This document shows positions 54,120-61,924 of a DNA stretch of 64,000 nucleotides, in pieces (within the stretch, counting starts at the first letter, position 1; every line of letters begins with the position of its first letter). The position numbers were made by a program, and so were the translations under genes. The stretch lies in the NCBI RefSeq assembly GCF_004155535.1, contig NZ_RYUH01000010.1:186001-250000 (forward strand), read 5' to 3'. This DNA comes from Bifidobacterium pseudolongum subsp. globosum (GTDB lineage Bacteria; Actinomycetota; Actinomycetes; Actinomycetales; Bifidobacteriaceae). A model generated the notes under the pieces. That model was not told the DNA's origin. It searched no databases and worked only from the letters and a program-made list of their open reading frames with translations.

Positions 54120-57082
54120 CATTCACCTCCCCATCCGGCCCTGGCCCGTGTCTCGCGCGCGTCGATCTTGGCGACCACGAGGTCGGGGTCGTTCGCGTAG
54201 ATGTTGTATGTGCGGTTGTTGGTGTCCCCGCCATAGGATGTCGTCCCGGATTTGGCCGACCCGTTGCGCGCATACGTCTGGTCTGTCTGTTTGCGCATGC
54301 CGTATGCCATGGTGGATGCGGCCTGATCGAGGATGGCGTCCATGTTCGGCAGGGACGCCTTGGCCAGGCCCATGCCGGCGGCCGCCACGTCGCCCTCGCT
54401 TCGCTGCATACCGACCACCATGCCCGCGGCGATCTGTTTGCCGACGGTGTCGCGGAAAAGGCGGGACGGGGAATTGATGCCCAAAAAGGTCTTCACGCCG
54501 TCCCACGCGTTCTTGGCCACGTTCTTCGCCGCGTCCCACAGTTGGCCGGCCGCGCCCACCAAACCGTCCTTGATGCCGGTGATGATATTCATGCCGATCG
54601 ACCCCCAGTCCACATTGCCGAACGCGTCCTTGACGGCGCCGATGATCTGCGGGATCGCGCCGATGAGTTGCGGGATCGCCTGGATCAGGCCGGTGATGAG
54701 GGCGATGAGGATCTGCACGCCCGCATCGATGATGGCGGGCATGTTGTTGGCCAATGTGTTCACGATCGATGCGATGATCTGCGGGAGCATCGCGATGAGC
54801 TGCGGGATCGCCTGCACCAGTCCGTTGATCAACGCCATGAGCAGTTGCATGCCCGCTTCGAGGATCGCCGGCAGGTTGTTGAGCAGCGTGGACACGGTGG
54901 TCTCGATGATCTGCGGGAGCATCGCCACGAGCTGCGGGATGCATGCCACGATGCCGTTGACCAACGCGGTGAGCAGTTGCGTGCCCGTCTCCAATATCAT
55001 CGGCAGGCTCGTGATCACACCGTTGATGAACGTGGTGATCAGGGTGGGGATCATCTCGATGAGCGTGGGCAGCGCATTGATGATGCCGGTCACGAGGCCT
55101 TGCAGCAGTTGCATGCCGCCCTGCAGGATGTGCGGCATCTGGGTGATGAGGGCCTGGAGCAGTGTGCTGACCATCTGCACCGCGGACGGTATGAGCGTGG
55201 GCAGTTGCTGTCCAAGACCCTGCAACAGTTGGAAGACGATGCTCGCGCCCAGGGAGACCAGGCCCGGCAGGTTGAGCGTGACCGCGTCGATGATCTGCCG
55301 CACCATCTGGCCGCCGGTCTCGATCAGCTGCGGCAGCCGGGAGGTGATGGATTGCGCGAATTTTGAGATCAGCGCCGGTCCTTCCGACGCCGCCTTGTCG
55401 ATCATCGACTGGATCTGGCCGAGCATCGCGGTGTCGAGCGAGCCAAGGCCGGCGAGCAATGCGGCGATGATGCCGCCGATGCCGATGAACTTCATGAAAT
55501 TGCCGGGTTTGAAGAATCCGACGACGAGCGAGCCGACCTTGCCGAACACGGTCTGGAACCCGGAACCGAGCTTCGACCCGATGCCGCTGGCCCATGTGCC
55601 GAACACATCGGTCACGACATGCAACGATCCACTGATCTTGCCGCCGACCTTCTGGAAGAACCCGCCTATGGATGCGATGACGGGATTGTTTCCGAACGCC
55701 GCCGCGATATTGGACAACCCCGATTTCGCCCAGTTGACCGCTTTGCCGAGCGCGCCACCCACCGCGCCAGACAGACGCCCAGCCTTGTCCTTGATGGCCC
55801 CGGCGACCGTGGATACTGCGATGACCACGGGATTGTTCTCGAAGGCGAACGCGAGGCCGGCGAGCTTGGTGGTCGCGGTCTTTTTGAGGTCCAGTCCTTC
55901 GACGACCAGCTGGATGGCGGCCCACCCGTCCTTGGCGGCGCCTTTGGCGCCATCGAACACCTTCTTGATGCCGGACACCATGCCGGACGCCCCACGGCCG
56001 ATGGTCTTGCCACCGCTTTCGATGGCACCGCCCAACTGGTCGAACACGCCGAGGATGCCGTCGACGTTGCCACCGACCAGGGTCAGGGCGCCGAATCCCC
56101 CGGCGAGCAATCCCAGTTGGTGCAGCATGCCCGTGACGCTTGTCTGTCCGGAATCCAGTTTGCCGCTGAACGTGTCGAGCCATTGGCCGGCCATGTCGAC
56201 GGCCCATGCCAAATGCTGTCCGAACTTGTCGGCGAGAGCGCCGATTCCGTTGGCGAGCTGGTCGACCACGGGGATGGCCTTGTTGCCCAATTCGGTCAAG
56301 GCCCCGATGAGCGGGGTGGCGAACTTCTCGCCGGCACGGCTGAACGCGGCCTTGAGGTTGGAGAGCATGCCGTCGAAGGATTCGCCTGCGGATTTGGCCG
56401 CCCCACCGATATGCTCGCGCATGGCGGCTTCGAACTCGGCGAAGCTGACCTCGCCTTCCGTCACCATTTCTCGCGCTTCGGCCGCAGTCACCTTGTAATG
56501 ATCGGCGAGGTACTGCAGGACTGGGATGCCGGATTCCATGAGCTGCATCAGCTCGTCGCCCTGCAGTTTCCCGGAGGCGGCGACCTTCTGGAAGATCAAA
56601 CCGATATCGGTGAGCTCACGTCCCGAGATCTGCGCGACGTCGCCGATGGTGGTGAGAACTGTGGTCAGCTCGTCGCCCTGCTTAATACCTGACGCGATCA
56701 GGCCGGCGGCGGCGCTGGCCGCGTCACCGAGTCCGAACGCCGTGCCCTTGACGGAAGCGAGCGCGTTGCTCATGATGCCGTCGACGCTCTTGGTGTCGTG
56801 GCCGAGGGCCTTGAGTTTGGTCTGGGCGCGTTCGATGTTGAGCGCACGGTCGAAGCCGCCTTTGGCGGCCAATGCGGCCAGGCCGCCGCCGACGGCCGTG
56901 ATGGCGCCGAGACCGACCTGGCCTACTTTTTTGAATGCCGTGCCGAGGTTGCTGACGATGGTGCGCCCGGATTTGCGTACGCCGGCGGCGGTGGACTGGT
57001 CGATCTGCCCTTCGATGGCTTTGCCCAGGCCTTTGGTGCTGGGGCTGATGATGATGTAGCCGGTTCCCAGTTCCTCTGCCAT
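54119..57082 (-). CDS. Phage tail tape measure protein
   Basis: 987 aa, the largest phage gene, directly after the tail chaperones as expected. The N-terminal third has TMP-like helices (GLGKAIEGQIDQSTAAGVRK, MESGIPVLQYLADHYKV). The C-terminal part contains at least five related hydrophobic repeats of about 40 residues (for example QLLMALINGLVQAIPQLIAM; roughly 55200-54650). The protein sets tail length and is injected with the DNA; at about 0.15 nm per residue a tail of near 150 nm would be expected. Confidence 0.92.
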   Translation of the reverse strand: MAEELGTGYIIISPSTKGLGKAIEGQIDQSTAAGVRKSGRTIVSNLGTAFKKVGQVGLGAITAVGGGLAALAAKGGFDRALNIERAQTKLKALGHDTKSVDGIMSNALASVKGTAFGLGDAASAAAGLIASGIKQGDELTTVLTTIGDVAQISGRELTDIGLIFQKVAASGKLQGDELMQLMESGIPVLQYLADHYKVTAAEAREMVTEGEVSFAEFEAAMREHIGGAAKSAGESFDGMLSNLKAAFSRAGEKFATPLIGALTELGNKAIPVVDQLANGIGALADKFGQHLAWAVDMAGQWLDTFSGKLDSGQTSVTGMLHQLGLLAGGFGALTLVGGNVDGILGVFDQLGGAIESGGKTIGRGASGMVSGIKKVFDGAKGAAKDGWAAIQLVVEGLDLKKTATTKLAGLAFAFENNPVVIAVSTVAGAIKDKAGRLSGAVGGALGKAVNWAKSGLSNIAAAFGNNPVIASIGGFFQKVGGKISGSLHVVTDVFGTWASGIGSKLGSGFQTVFGKVGSLVVGFFKPGNFMKFIGIGGIIAALLAGLGSLDTAMLGQIQSMIDKAASEGPALISKFAQSITSRLPQLIETGGQMVRQIIDAVTLNLPGLVSLGASIVFQLLQGLGQQLPTLIPSAVQMVSTLLQALITQMPHILQGGMQLLQGLVTGIINALPTLIEMIPTLITTFINGVITSLPMILETGTQLLTALVNGIVACIPQLVAMLPQIIETTVSTLLNNLPAILEAGMQLLMALINGLVQAIPQLIAMLPQIIASIVNTLANNMPAIIDAGVQILIALITGLIQAIPQLIGAIPQIIGAVKDAFGNVDWGSIGMNIITGIKDGLVGAAGQLWDAAKNVAKNAWDGVKTFLGINSPSRLFRDTVGKQIAAGMVVGMQRSEGDVAAAGMGLAKASLPNMDAILDQAASTMAYGMRKQTDQTYARNGSAKSGTTSYGGDTNNRTYNIYANDPDLVVAKIDARETRARAGWGGE

Positions 57083-57098
57083 GGGTCACCTCCGTTGT

Positions 57099-57793
57099 TC
57101 AGTCGATGCCGAGGCGCTGGTTGAGCGTGTGGCGTGCCTGTGGGTCGTGTGGTTTGGGGTCCATGGCGTGGCCGGTGGCGTCGGTGGGTTGTTGCCAGTC
57201 CGGTTTGCGGGCCGAGGTCGTTGAGTGGCTGAATGCGTAGAGGATGCGGTCGGCCGAGTCGGGGATCCATGCCCAGTTCGCGAGTGTGGCGTGGCAGTGG
57301 CTGGCATGGTCCTTGAGGATCTCCCGGAACATGGCCCATGCCACGTACAGCGGTAGTGTTTCCGGGTCGTAGAGGCTGTGCCATGCGTGGAGCCAGTCGT
57401 ATTGGAGGGTGGCCCTATGGTTGCACCAGAACCATATGAGGGTCAGGCTTTTGGGTCGGTGTCCCCGTATGTGCCCCATGCGTTGATGATGGCGCCGAGG
57501 TCGGCGATCTTGTCGCCGCTTTTGTCGAGTTCGCGGCCGAGCAATGGGTATTCGCGCTGCAGGTAGGCGAGGAAGACGGCGAGCACGCCGATCTGTTCGT
57601 CCTGGGTGAGGTTGTCCCATCCTCGGGCGACGACGGACAGGCCCGAGGTGAGCAGTTCGATGGGCAGTTGGGCCGAGTCGTCCAATCGGGGCAGCTGCAT
57701 CTTGATGTGGCCGTATTGGATCTTGACCGGGCGTGCGTCCGCGTCGGCGTCGGCGGATACCGCGGTGGGTGTGATGGTGATGGTCTCGCTCAT
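57099..57793 (-). CDS. Tail assembly chaperone gpG-T, made by -1 frameshift
   Basis: Translation starts with gpG at 57793, slips back one base on CCCAAAA (57455-57449) and continues to the stop at 57099. The downstream part adds about 118 residues (SLTLIWFWCN..., HAWHSLYDPETLPLYVAWAM, ending HTLNQRLGID). It has no start codon of its own. The arrangement is that of lambda gpG/gpGT, where the long form brings tail tube and tape measure together. Confidence 0.85.
57443..57793 (-). CDS. Tail assembly chaperone gpG
   Basis: 116 aa from ATG 57793 to the stop that comes two codons after the slippery site. Acidic and helical (DSAQLPIELLTSGLSVVA, VLAVFLAYLQREYPLLG). The major product of the G/GT pair; it coats the tape measure before tail assembly. 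Located between major tail protein and tape measure, as in most siphophages. Confidence 0.87.
   Translation of the reverse strand: MSETITITPTAVSADADADARPVKIQYGHIKMQLPRLDDSAQLPIELLTSGLSVVARGWDNLTQDEQIGVLAVFLAYLQREYPLLGRELDKSGDKIADLGAIINAWGTYGDTDPKA
57449..57455 (-). promoter_or_regulatory. Programmed -1 ribosomal frameshift site
   Basis: Minus strand C-CCA-AAA, a perfect X-XXY-YYZ heptamer in the gpG frame, followed by GCC and the gpG stop TGA. The -1 frame is open from here to 57099. Confidence 0.88.
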
Positions 57794-57874
57794 GGCTGTT
57801 CCTTGTCGTCGGTGTGTGGGTGTGAGGGGCCCGCCGTGCATGCGGCGGCGGGCCCTGGTGGAGATGGGTTTGGG

Positions 57875-58507
57875 TCAGGCGGCAGGTGTGACGTCTTCGG
57901 CCATGCCCCATGCCTTCCACATGTACGGCGCGTCCGTGCCGCCCTTGTAGGTGCGCAGGGTCATGCCGTAGTTGAGCAGGTTGGAGATGTTCCACTGGAA
58001 GTCCTCACGTTCGTTGACCTGCGCCTTGGGCAGATGCACGATGATGAGGTTGCCGGCCTGGGTGAGTCCGGCGATCACGTACTGGGCGTATTTGGTGACG
58101 TCGGTTCCCGTCACGGTCAGGGACCCGTCCGCGGCCACGGTGGCGTCGAAGTACGTTTCGAGGACCTCTTTCTTGGATTCGAGCGCGGCGAACGCGAAGG
58201 TCCAGTATCCGCCGCTGGCCATGGAGACCACGTTGTCGCCGTTGTGGGCGGCGAAGTCGTTGGAGTCACCGGATTCGGGGTGCACCGTGATGCCGTCCTC
58301 GCTGAAATAGCCGAACGGGAGTTTCCCCTCGGCCGGCCTCCAATCCGCTTTGAGCTCCCCTATGGTGGTGTCTCCCACGTCGTAGCGGAAGACCGCCGCT
58401 TCCTTGATCAGGCGCACGAAGCTGGCGTCGTTGCCGGATTTGACGAAGTCCGTGTCCGTCACGGATGTCTGGGCCGCCGCTTTGGACGGTGTGGTGGATG
58501 TGGCCAT
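57875..58507 (-). CDS. Phage major tail protein
   Basis: 210 aa from ATG 58507, GGAGG 5 bases upstream. Beta-rich tube protein (ITVHPESGDSNDFAAHNGDN, YWTFAFAALESKKEVLETYF, LIIVHLPKAQVNEREDFQWN). Position between the head-tail joining genes and the chaperones fits. Confidence 0.87.
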   Translation of the reverse strand: MATSTTPSKAAAQTSVTDTDFVKSGNDASFVRLIKEAAVFRYDVGDTTIGELKADWRPAEGKLPFGYFSEDGITVHPESGDSNDFAAHNGDNVVSMASGGYWTFAFAALESKKEVLETYFDATVAADGSLTVTGTDVTKYAQYVIAGLTQAGNLIIVHLPKAQVNEREDFQWNISNLLNYGMTLRTYKGGTDAPYMWKAWGMAEDVTPAA

Positions 58508-58535
58508 GCTGGCCTCCTTCTGGTTGTAGGTTGAG

Positions 58536-58922
58536 TTAGATACAGGCGACGGTGAGCAGGAGTGCGCCGTACACGTAGTCGACGCCGAGGTTGGCGTCGT
58601 GGTTGTCCATGGGACCCGACTGGACCGCCACGTCGCACAACGGCCAGTCGAGCCGGTGGTCGAGCATGGCCTGCGCGGCCAGCCTCCACAGTTGTTGCGC
58701 GTCCGTGTGGTCGGTGACGCCGGCGTCATCGTGGCTGTAGGCGCTGATGGTGAGGGTCCACCGTTGGGTGGCCGCCGTGGGCTGCGCCCCGGCTCCGAGG
58801 GTCAGGAACAGTTTCCGGTTGCCCGGTGGCATGTCGTAACCCACCGGCACGCCATCGAGCGCGGACTGGATGGTGGCGATCACAATGGCTGAGGGGTCGG
58901 CCGTGAGCAGTCGCATGCTCAT
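58536..58922 (-). CDS. Phage tail terminator/completion protein
   Basis: 128 aa from ATG 58922, overlapping the upstream stop (ATGA). Pattern of a Gp17-like tail completion protein: N-terminal helix (IVIATIQSALDGVPVGYDMP), then strands (RKLFLTLGAGAQ, RWTLTISAYSHDD), then a helix with QQLWRLAAQAML. Caps the tail tube at the head side. Assigned mostly by position. Confidence 0.7.
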   Translation of the reverse strand: MSMRLLTADPSAIVIATIQSALDGVPVGYDMPPGNRKLFLTLGAGAQPTAATQRWTLTISAYSHDDAGVTDHTDAQQLWRLAAQAMLDHRLDWPLCDVAVQSGPMDNHDANLGVDYVYGALLLTVACI

Positions 58923-59164
58923 ATGCGCACCTTGCCCAGGATATCGCTCATCAGGCCGCGGTGCGCGTCCTCGACCTCCATCGGGATGGTCGCAACCACG
59001 GAGCCGCGGTCCCGGTCGTCGTTGCGCCATACCTTGATGCTGGGGTGCACTTCGGCCATGCCCTCGACCTGTTCCTGCACGTTGTCGAGCAGTTGCGTGT
59101 TGTGCAGGAGCTGCTTCTGCACGTTGGCGCGGTTCAGTGTGAATTTGCGGCAGAATCTACCCAT
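58919..59164 (-). CDS. HK97 gp10-like phage protein, short
   Basis: 81 aa from ATG 59164. Basic N-terminus (MGRFCRKFTLNRANVQKQLL), an acidic centre and a strand-like end (GSVVATIPMEVED). Shorter than usual HK97 gp10 (~110-140 aa). Overlaps the next gene upstream by 31 bases. Confidence 0.65.
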   Translation of the reverse strand: MGRFCRKFTLNRANVQKQLLHNTQLLDNVQEQVEGMAEVHPSIKVWRNDDRDRGSVVATIPMEVEDAHRGLMSDILGKVRI

Positions 59165-59496
59165 TGGTCTTCCCCTCGTTCGCAGTGCCATTGCCAGCCG
59201 ATGACACGTTCACCGCGCCGCCATTGCATGGGGGCTTCGGTGACGGTCATCGTCTCGCCGCGCACATCGATGAGGTCGCCCTCACGGATGTCGAGCACGG
59301 CGTGACCGCGCCGGTACAGGTCATAGCCGGAGACCAGCGTGACCCGCCCGGTCTCCATCTGGCGTTCCCTCGTAACAGGCGCTACGAGCACGCCGATCGC
59401 GCCGACCGGCTCAGGCGGTTCGGCGTGCCGGTGTCCGTCCATCATGGTCACGCGGCTCCGGGAGACCGTGACGGTCTCGTAATCCATTGGAATCAC
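59134..59496 (-). CDS. Phage head closure (stopper) protein
   Basis: 120 aa from GTG 59496, 5 bases after GGGAGG; ATG 59487 is an alternative. Beta-barrel pattern (VGAIGVLVAPVTRERQMETG, DIREGDLIDVRGETMTV) like SPP1 gp16-type stoppers. Position between connector and tail completion genes supports it. Confidence 0.7.
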   Translation of the reverse strand: MIPMDYETVTVSRSRVTMMDGHRHAEPPEPVGAIGVLVAPVTRERQMETGRVTLVSGYDLYRRGHAVLDIREGDLIDVRGETMTVTEAPMQWRRGERVIGWQWHCERGEDQWVDSAANSH

Positions 59497-59514
59497 ACGC
59501 AAACCTCCCCGAAT

Positions 59515-59572
59515 CGTGTAGCGTAGTCACGCCGGTTTGTCAATGTGCTAGCAACTTTTCCCGAACTAGCAA
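59515..59572 (-). promoter_or_regulatory. Internal promoter with direct repeats in the phage late operon
   Basis: In the only sizeable gap of the head genes, the minus strand has a perfect -35 TTGACA (59543-59538), 17 bases, then TACACG (59520-59515). Two TTGCTAG direct repeats 18 bases apart (on the plus strand CTAGCAA at 59548 and 59566) lie just upstream, a typical place for an activator or repressor. Confidence 0.5.
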
Positions 59573-59578
59573 ATCTCA

Positions 59579-59971
59579 TTATTTGGTATGTTCGTAGGTG
59601 AGGGTGAACGCGCGCCCACGCCTTGGGTTGAGCGCGCGCCGTTCCTCGTCACGCAGATAGAGGTTGCCGCTGGGGTTGTCAAACGTGTACGTGTCCTGGA
59701 ACGAGCCGGTCGTCTGGCTCATCTGCCTGACACCGTCCGGCACGTCGACGCCCGGCGAGGCCATGGCACGCTGCACCATGGCGCAGCACACGTCGGCGCA
59801 GACGCCAGGATTCGCCTGTTCCGCCGCATGCCAGCCGGGGCATTGCGCGCGGATCAGGCGTGTGGCACGGGCCAGCAGCACGCCGGCCCTGCCCCGTTCG
59901 GAGTCGAGCAGCGGGTGCCACCCGGCTTCGAGTTCGTCCACCGACGCGAACGGTTCCGTATCCGGTGCCAT
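59579..59971 (-). CDS. Phage head-tail connector protein
   Basis: 130 aa, helical: FASVDELEAGWHPLLDSERG, VLLARATRLIRAQCPGW, CADVCCAMVQRAMASP. This is the pattern of Gp15/Gp19-type adaptors that dock under the portal. The C-terminal tail (TGSFQDTYTFDNPSGNLYL) is also usual for the family. Confidence 0.8.
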   Translation of the reverse strand: MAPDTEPFASVDELEAGWHPLLDSERGRAGVLLARATRLIRAQCPGWHAAEQANPGVCADVCCAMVQRAMASPGVDVPDGVRQMSQTTGSFQDTYTFDNPSGNLYLRDEERRALNPRRGRAFTLTYEHTK

Positions 59972-59983
59972 GGCCGCCCTCCC

Positions 59984-60145
59984 TTATTCGCCGACGGGCT
60001 CGACCGTCTGTTCGCCGGTGTCGATGTTGCGGGTCACCCGGCGGCGGATGCCGTCCGGGCAGTCCACGTCGAACACCTCGATGCGCCCGGCCAGTGTCTC
60101 CCCGGGGGTTTCCGGCTCGGGGTCTGCGGTGGTTTTCCTAGCCAT
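59984..60145 (-). CDS. Small phage protein, 53 aa
   Basis: ATG 60145 overlaps the capsid gene's stop region (ATGGCTAG) and has GGGAG upstream; it ends with TAA at 59986. It is basic at the start (MARKTTADPEPETPGETLAG) with a strand-like end (VFDVDCPDGIRRRVTRNIDT). Many siphophages carry such a small gene after the capsid. Function unknown. Confidence 0.7.
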   Translation of the reverse strand: MARKTTADPEPETPGETLAGRIEVFDVDCPDGIRRRVTRNIDTGEQTVEPVGE

Positions 60146-61100
60146 TGAGCACTCCCTTCAGGCGTGCGGCGGCCTTGCCACCGAACACGGCCATGCCGCA
60201 GTAGAACTCGATGCGCGTGCGGTAGGCGGGTTTGCTCTGCAACTGGCCGAGGTCCTCGACCTGCACGCCGCCGTTGGTCAGGCCGGTGACGGCCTGGTCG
60301 CCCTCGTCCGCGCCGAACTTGACGGCGTAGATGGAGGACGAGGCTGTGGCAGTGCCCTGCGTCTCGGTCAATGGCAGGATGTCGACGGGCGTGGCCGCGG
60401 CGGTCGTGCCCAAGTCGAGGATCGGGATGCCGTTCCACTGGATGGCGCGTTTACCGGTGATGTCCTCCATGAGCACCGTGTCCAGACCCACATGGCGCAG
60501 TGCGGACGCGATCTTGCGGATGATTTTCGCGTTCGCGTAGATCGCGCCGTTCGTGCCGTTGATGCCGGGCACTGCGGCGAGCAGTTCGTCGAGCTTGTCG
60601 AGGAACGTGTGGATGTCCGCGTTCGAACTGCCCACGACGGGCAGGCCGTTCGTGGCGGCGTCGATGACCTGGTTGCCTGTCAGGCGCTTCTTCAACCCGT
60701 CGAAGCTGTTCGCGTCAGTGGACGAGTCGCCGTTGATGAACGTGTCCTGGAACTTGTACGAGATCGCCTTGACCTTCATCGCGGTCTGGGTGGCCCGCTG
60801 ATCATTGAGGTTGGAGCGAGTCTGCTGGATGAAGCGGTCCACATCCGCATCGCCACCCAATATCGCGAGCGTCTCGCTCTTCTGGTTGACGGTGCCAGTG
60901 GATTCGGAATAGGATCCGTTGACCGCCCTGAATTCCACACCCGGCAGGGTGGCCTCGGAATTGTATGCGTAGGCGTTGCCCTCGATCTCGAGCATCGGGA
61001 TGCGGTCGAGGACCGGGGATGTCTGCACGAACGTCTCGAGGACGCCCTTCTGCAGGTCGGTGGTCGACAGTTTCGCCGCCTCCGTCAATGTGATGGCCAT
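60138..61100 (-). CDS. Phage major capsid protein (HK97 fold)
   Basis: 320 aa. N-arm (LTEAAKLSTTDLQKGVLETF), PMLEIEGNAYAYN, then the P-domain helix (VDRFIQQTRSNLNDQRATQT), and A-domain strands near the end (KPAYRTRIEFYCGMAVFGGK). There is no long N-terminal delta domain, in line with a separate scaffold gene just upstream. Confidence 0.88.
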   Translation of the reverse strand: MAITLTEAAKLSTTDLQKGVLETFVQTSPVLDRIPMLEIEGNAYAYNSEATLPGVEFRAVNGSYSESTGTVNQKSETLAILGGDADVDRFIQQTRSNLNDQRATQTAMKVKAISYKFQDTFINGDSSTDANSFDGLKKRLTGNQVIDAATNGLPVVGSSNADIHTFLDKLDELLAAVPGINGTNGAIYANAKIIRKIASALRHVGLDTVLMEDITGKRAIQWNGIPILDLGTTAAATPVDILPLTETQGTATASSSIYAVKFGADEGDQAVTGLTNGGVQVEDLGQLQSKPAYRTRIEFYCGMAVFGGKAAARLKGVLNG

Positions 61101-61119
61101 GATGGCCTCCTTTCGTCAG

Positions 61120-61716
61120 TCAGTTGTTGTAGGCGTCGCGCAGCAGGTCCATGCCGTGGCGGTCATCCTTGGGCATACGCCCGTCGGTATGCCCCGCCGG
61201 TGGAGCTCCCCTGCGTCCCGTCTTGCCGAACTGCTCCTTGAGCGTCTCGGCCGCCGCTTTCAGCCCCTCCTCGTCGTCCGCGGAGAGCATGGCGAGCACG
61301 TCCGCAGGCATGCCTGTCTCTTTGGCGACGCGGGAGACGAGCTCATGCCGCTGCTTCTCGGCGGCGAGCTTGTCGCGTTCCGCCTCAATCGCGGCGAACC
61401 GCTCGTTGAGCTTGTCTATGTCGGACTTGCCCGACTCCTGCTGCTCGTCGTAGGCTGCGGCCTTTTCCTTGAGCTGCTCGTAGTCCTTGAGCTTGGCCTC
61501 GTACTTCTTCTCGATCTCGGCGACGCGTTTGGCGAGCGCATGGCTGAACTCCTTGGACGCGTCCGTACTGTCGCCGGAGTGTTCGCCGTTTGGCTCCTGC
61601 TGTGGCTGATCCTTCGGTTCGGTGTCGGACGAGCCGCCTTCGCCGTCGCTGGCGATGGTGCGGTACGGGCGTGGGCTGGGCTGCTGCCAGAGGTCGGGGT
61701 TGTACAGTTTCGGCAT
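61120..61716 (-). CDS. Phage scaffolding protein
   Basis: 198 aa from ATG 61716 after AAAGGAA. Acidic N-terminus, then a long charged coiled coil (SHALAKRVAEIEKKYEAKLK, FAAIEAERDKLAAEKQRHEL) and a basic C-terminus (KTGRRGAPPAGHTDGRMPKD), the usual build of Gp20-like scaffolds that bind the capsid protein through their end. Confidence 0.87.
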   Translation of the reverse strand: MPKLYNPDLWQQPSPRPYRTIASDGEGGSSDTEPKDQPQQEPNGEHSGDSTDASKEFSHALAKRVAEIEKKYEAKLKDYEQLKEKAAAYDEQQESGKSDIDKLNERFAAIEAERDKLAAEKQRHELVSRVAKETGMPADVLAMLSADDEEGLKAAAETLKEQFGKTGRRGAPPAGHTDGRMPKDDRHGMDLLRDAYNN

Positions 61717-61781
61717 TGCTGTTTCCTTTGCTGTGTGGTGCGCACGGTTAGCGACGCGGCGTGCGGGGTCCGCGGATACGT

Positions 61782-61862
61782 GGTGGATGCAGGATTCGCA
61801 CCTGCGCGGCATACAGCGCCCGATGTACGGTCGGGTCCGGTCGGCTACTGCGGCAATCCACC
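61782..61862 (-). tRNA. Phage-encoded tRNA-Tyr (GTA) with non-canonical bases
   Basis: The 81 bases fold exactly as a class II tRNA: 7-bp acceptor (GGTGGAT/ATCCACC), 3-bp D-stem with 11-base loop, 5-bp anticodon stem (CCCGA/TCGGG), loop CC-GTA-CA, 13-base variable arm, 5-bp T-stem (GCAGG/CCTGC), discriminator A. The acceptor and the long variable arm agree with tRNA-Tyr. Odd points: base 33 is C not T, the T-loop reads TGC instead of TTC, and the first G of the D-loop GG pair is A. CCA is not encoded. It lies between the scaffold and MuF genes on the same strand. Confidence 0.8.
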
Positions 61863-61924
61863 GGTTGTGGGTATAATGGAATTGAGGTGATGCGTGGATC
61901 CTGAATAGGAGTAAGGGTGTCACC

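Noticed and set aside
54123..56207. 694-aa frame inside the tape measure gene, and the 721-aa frame opposite it
   Set aside because: Both are shadows of the repetitive tape measure sequence and have no start signal or family.
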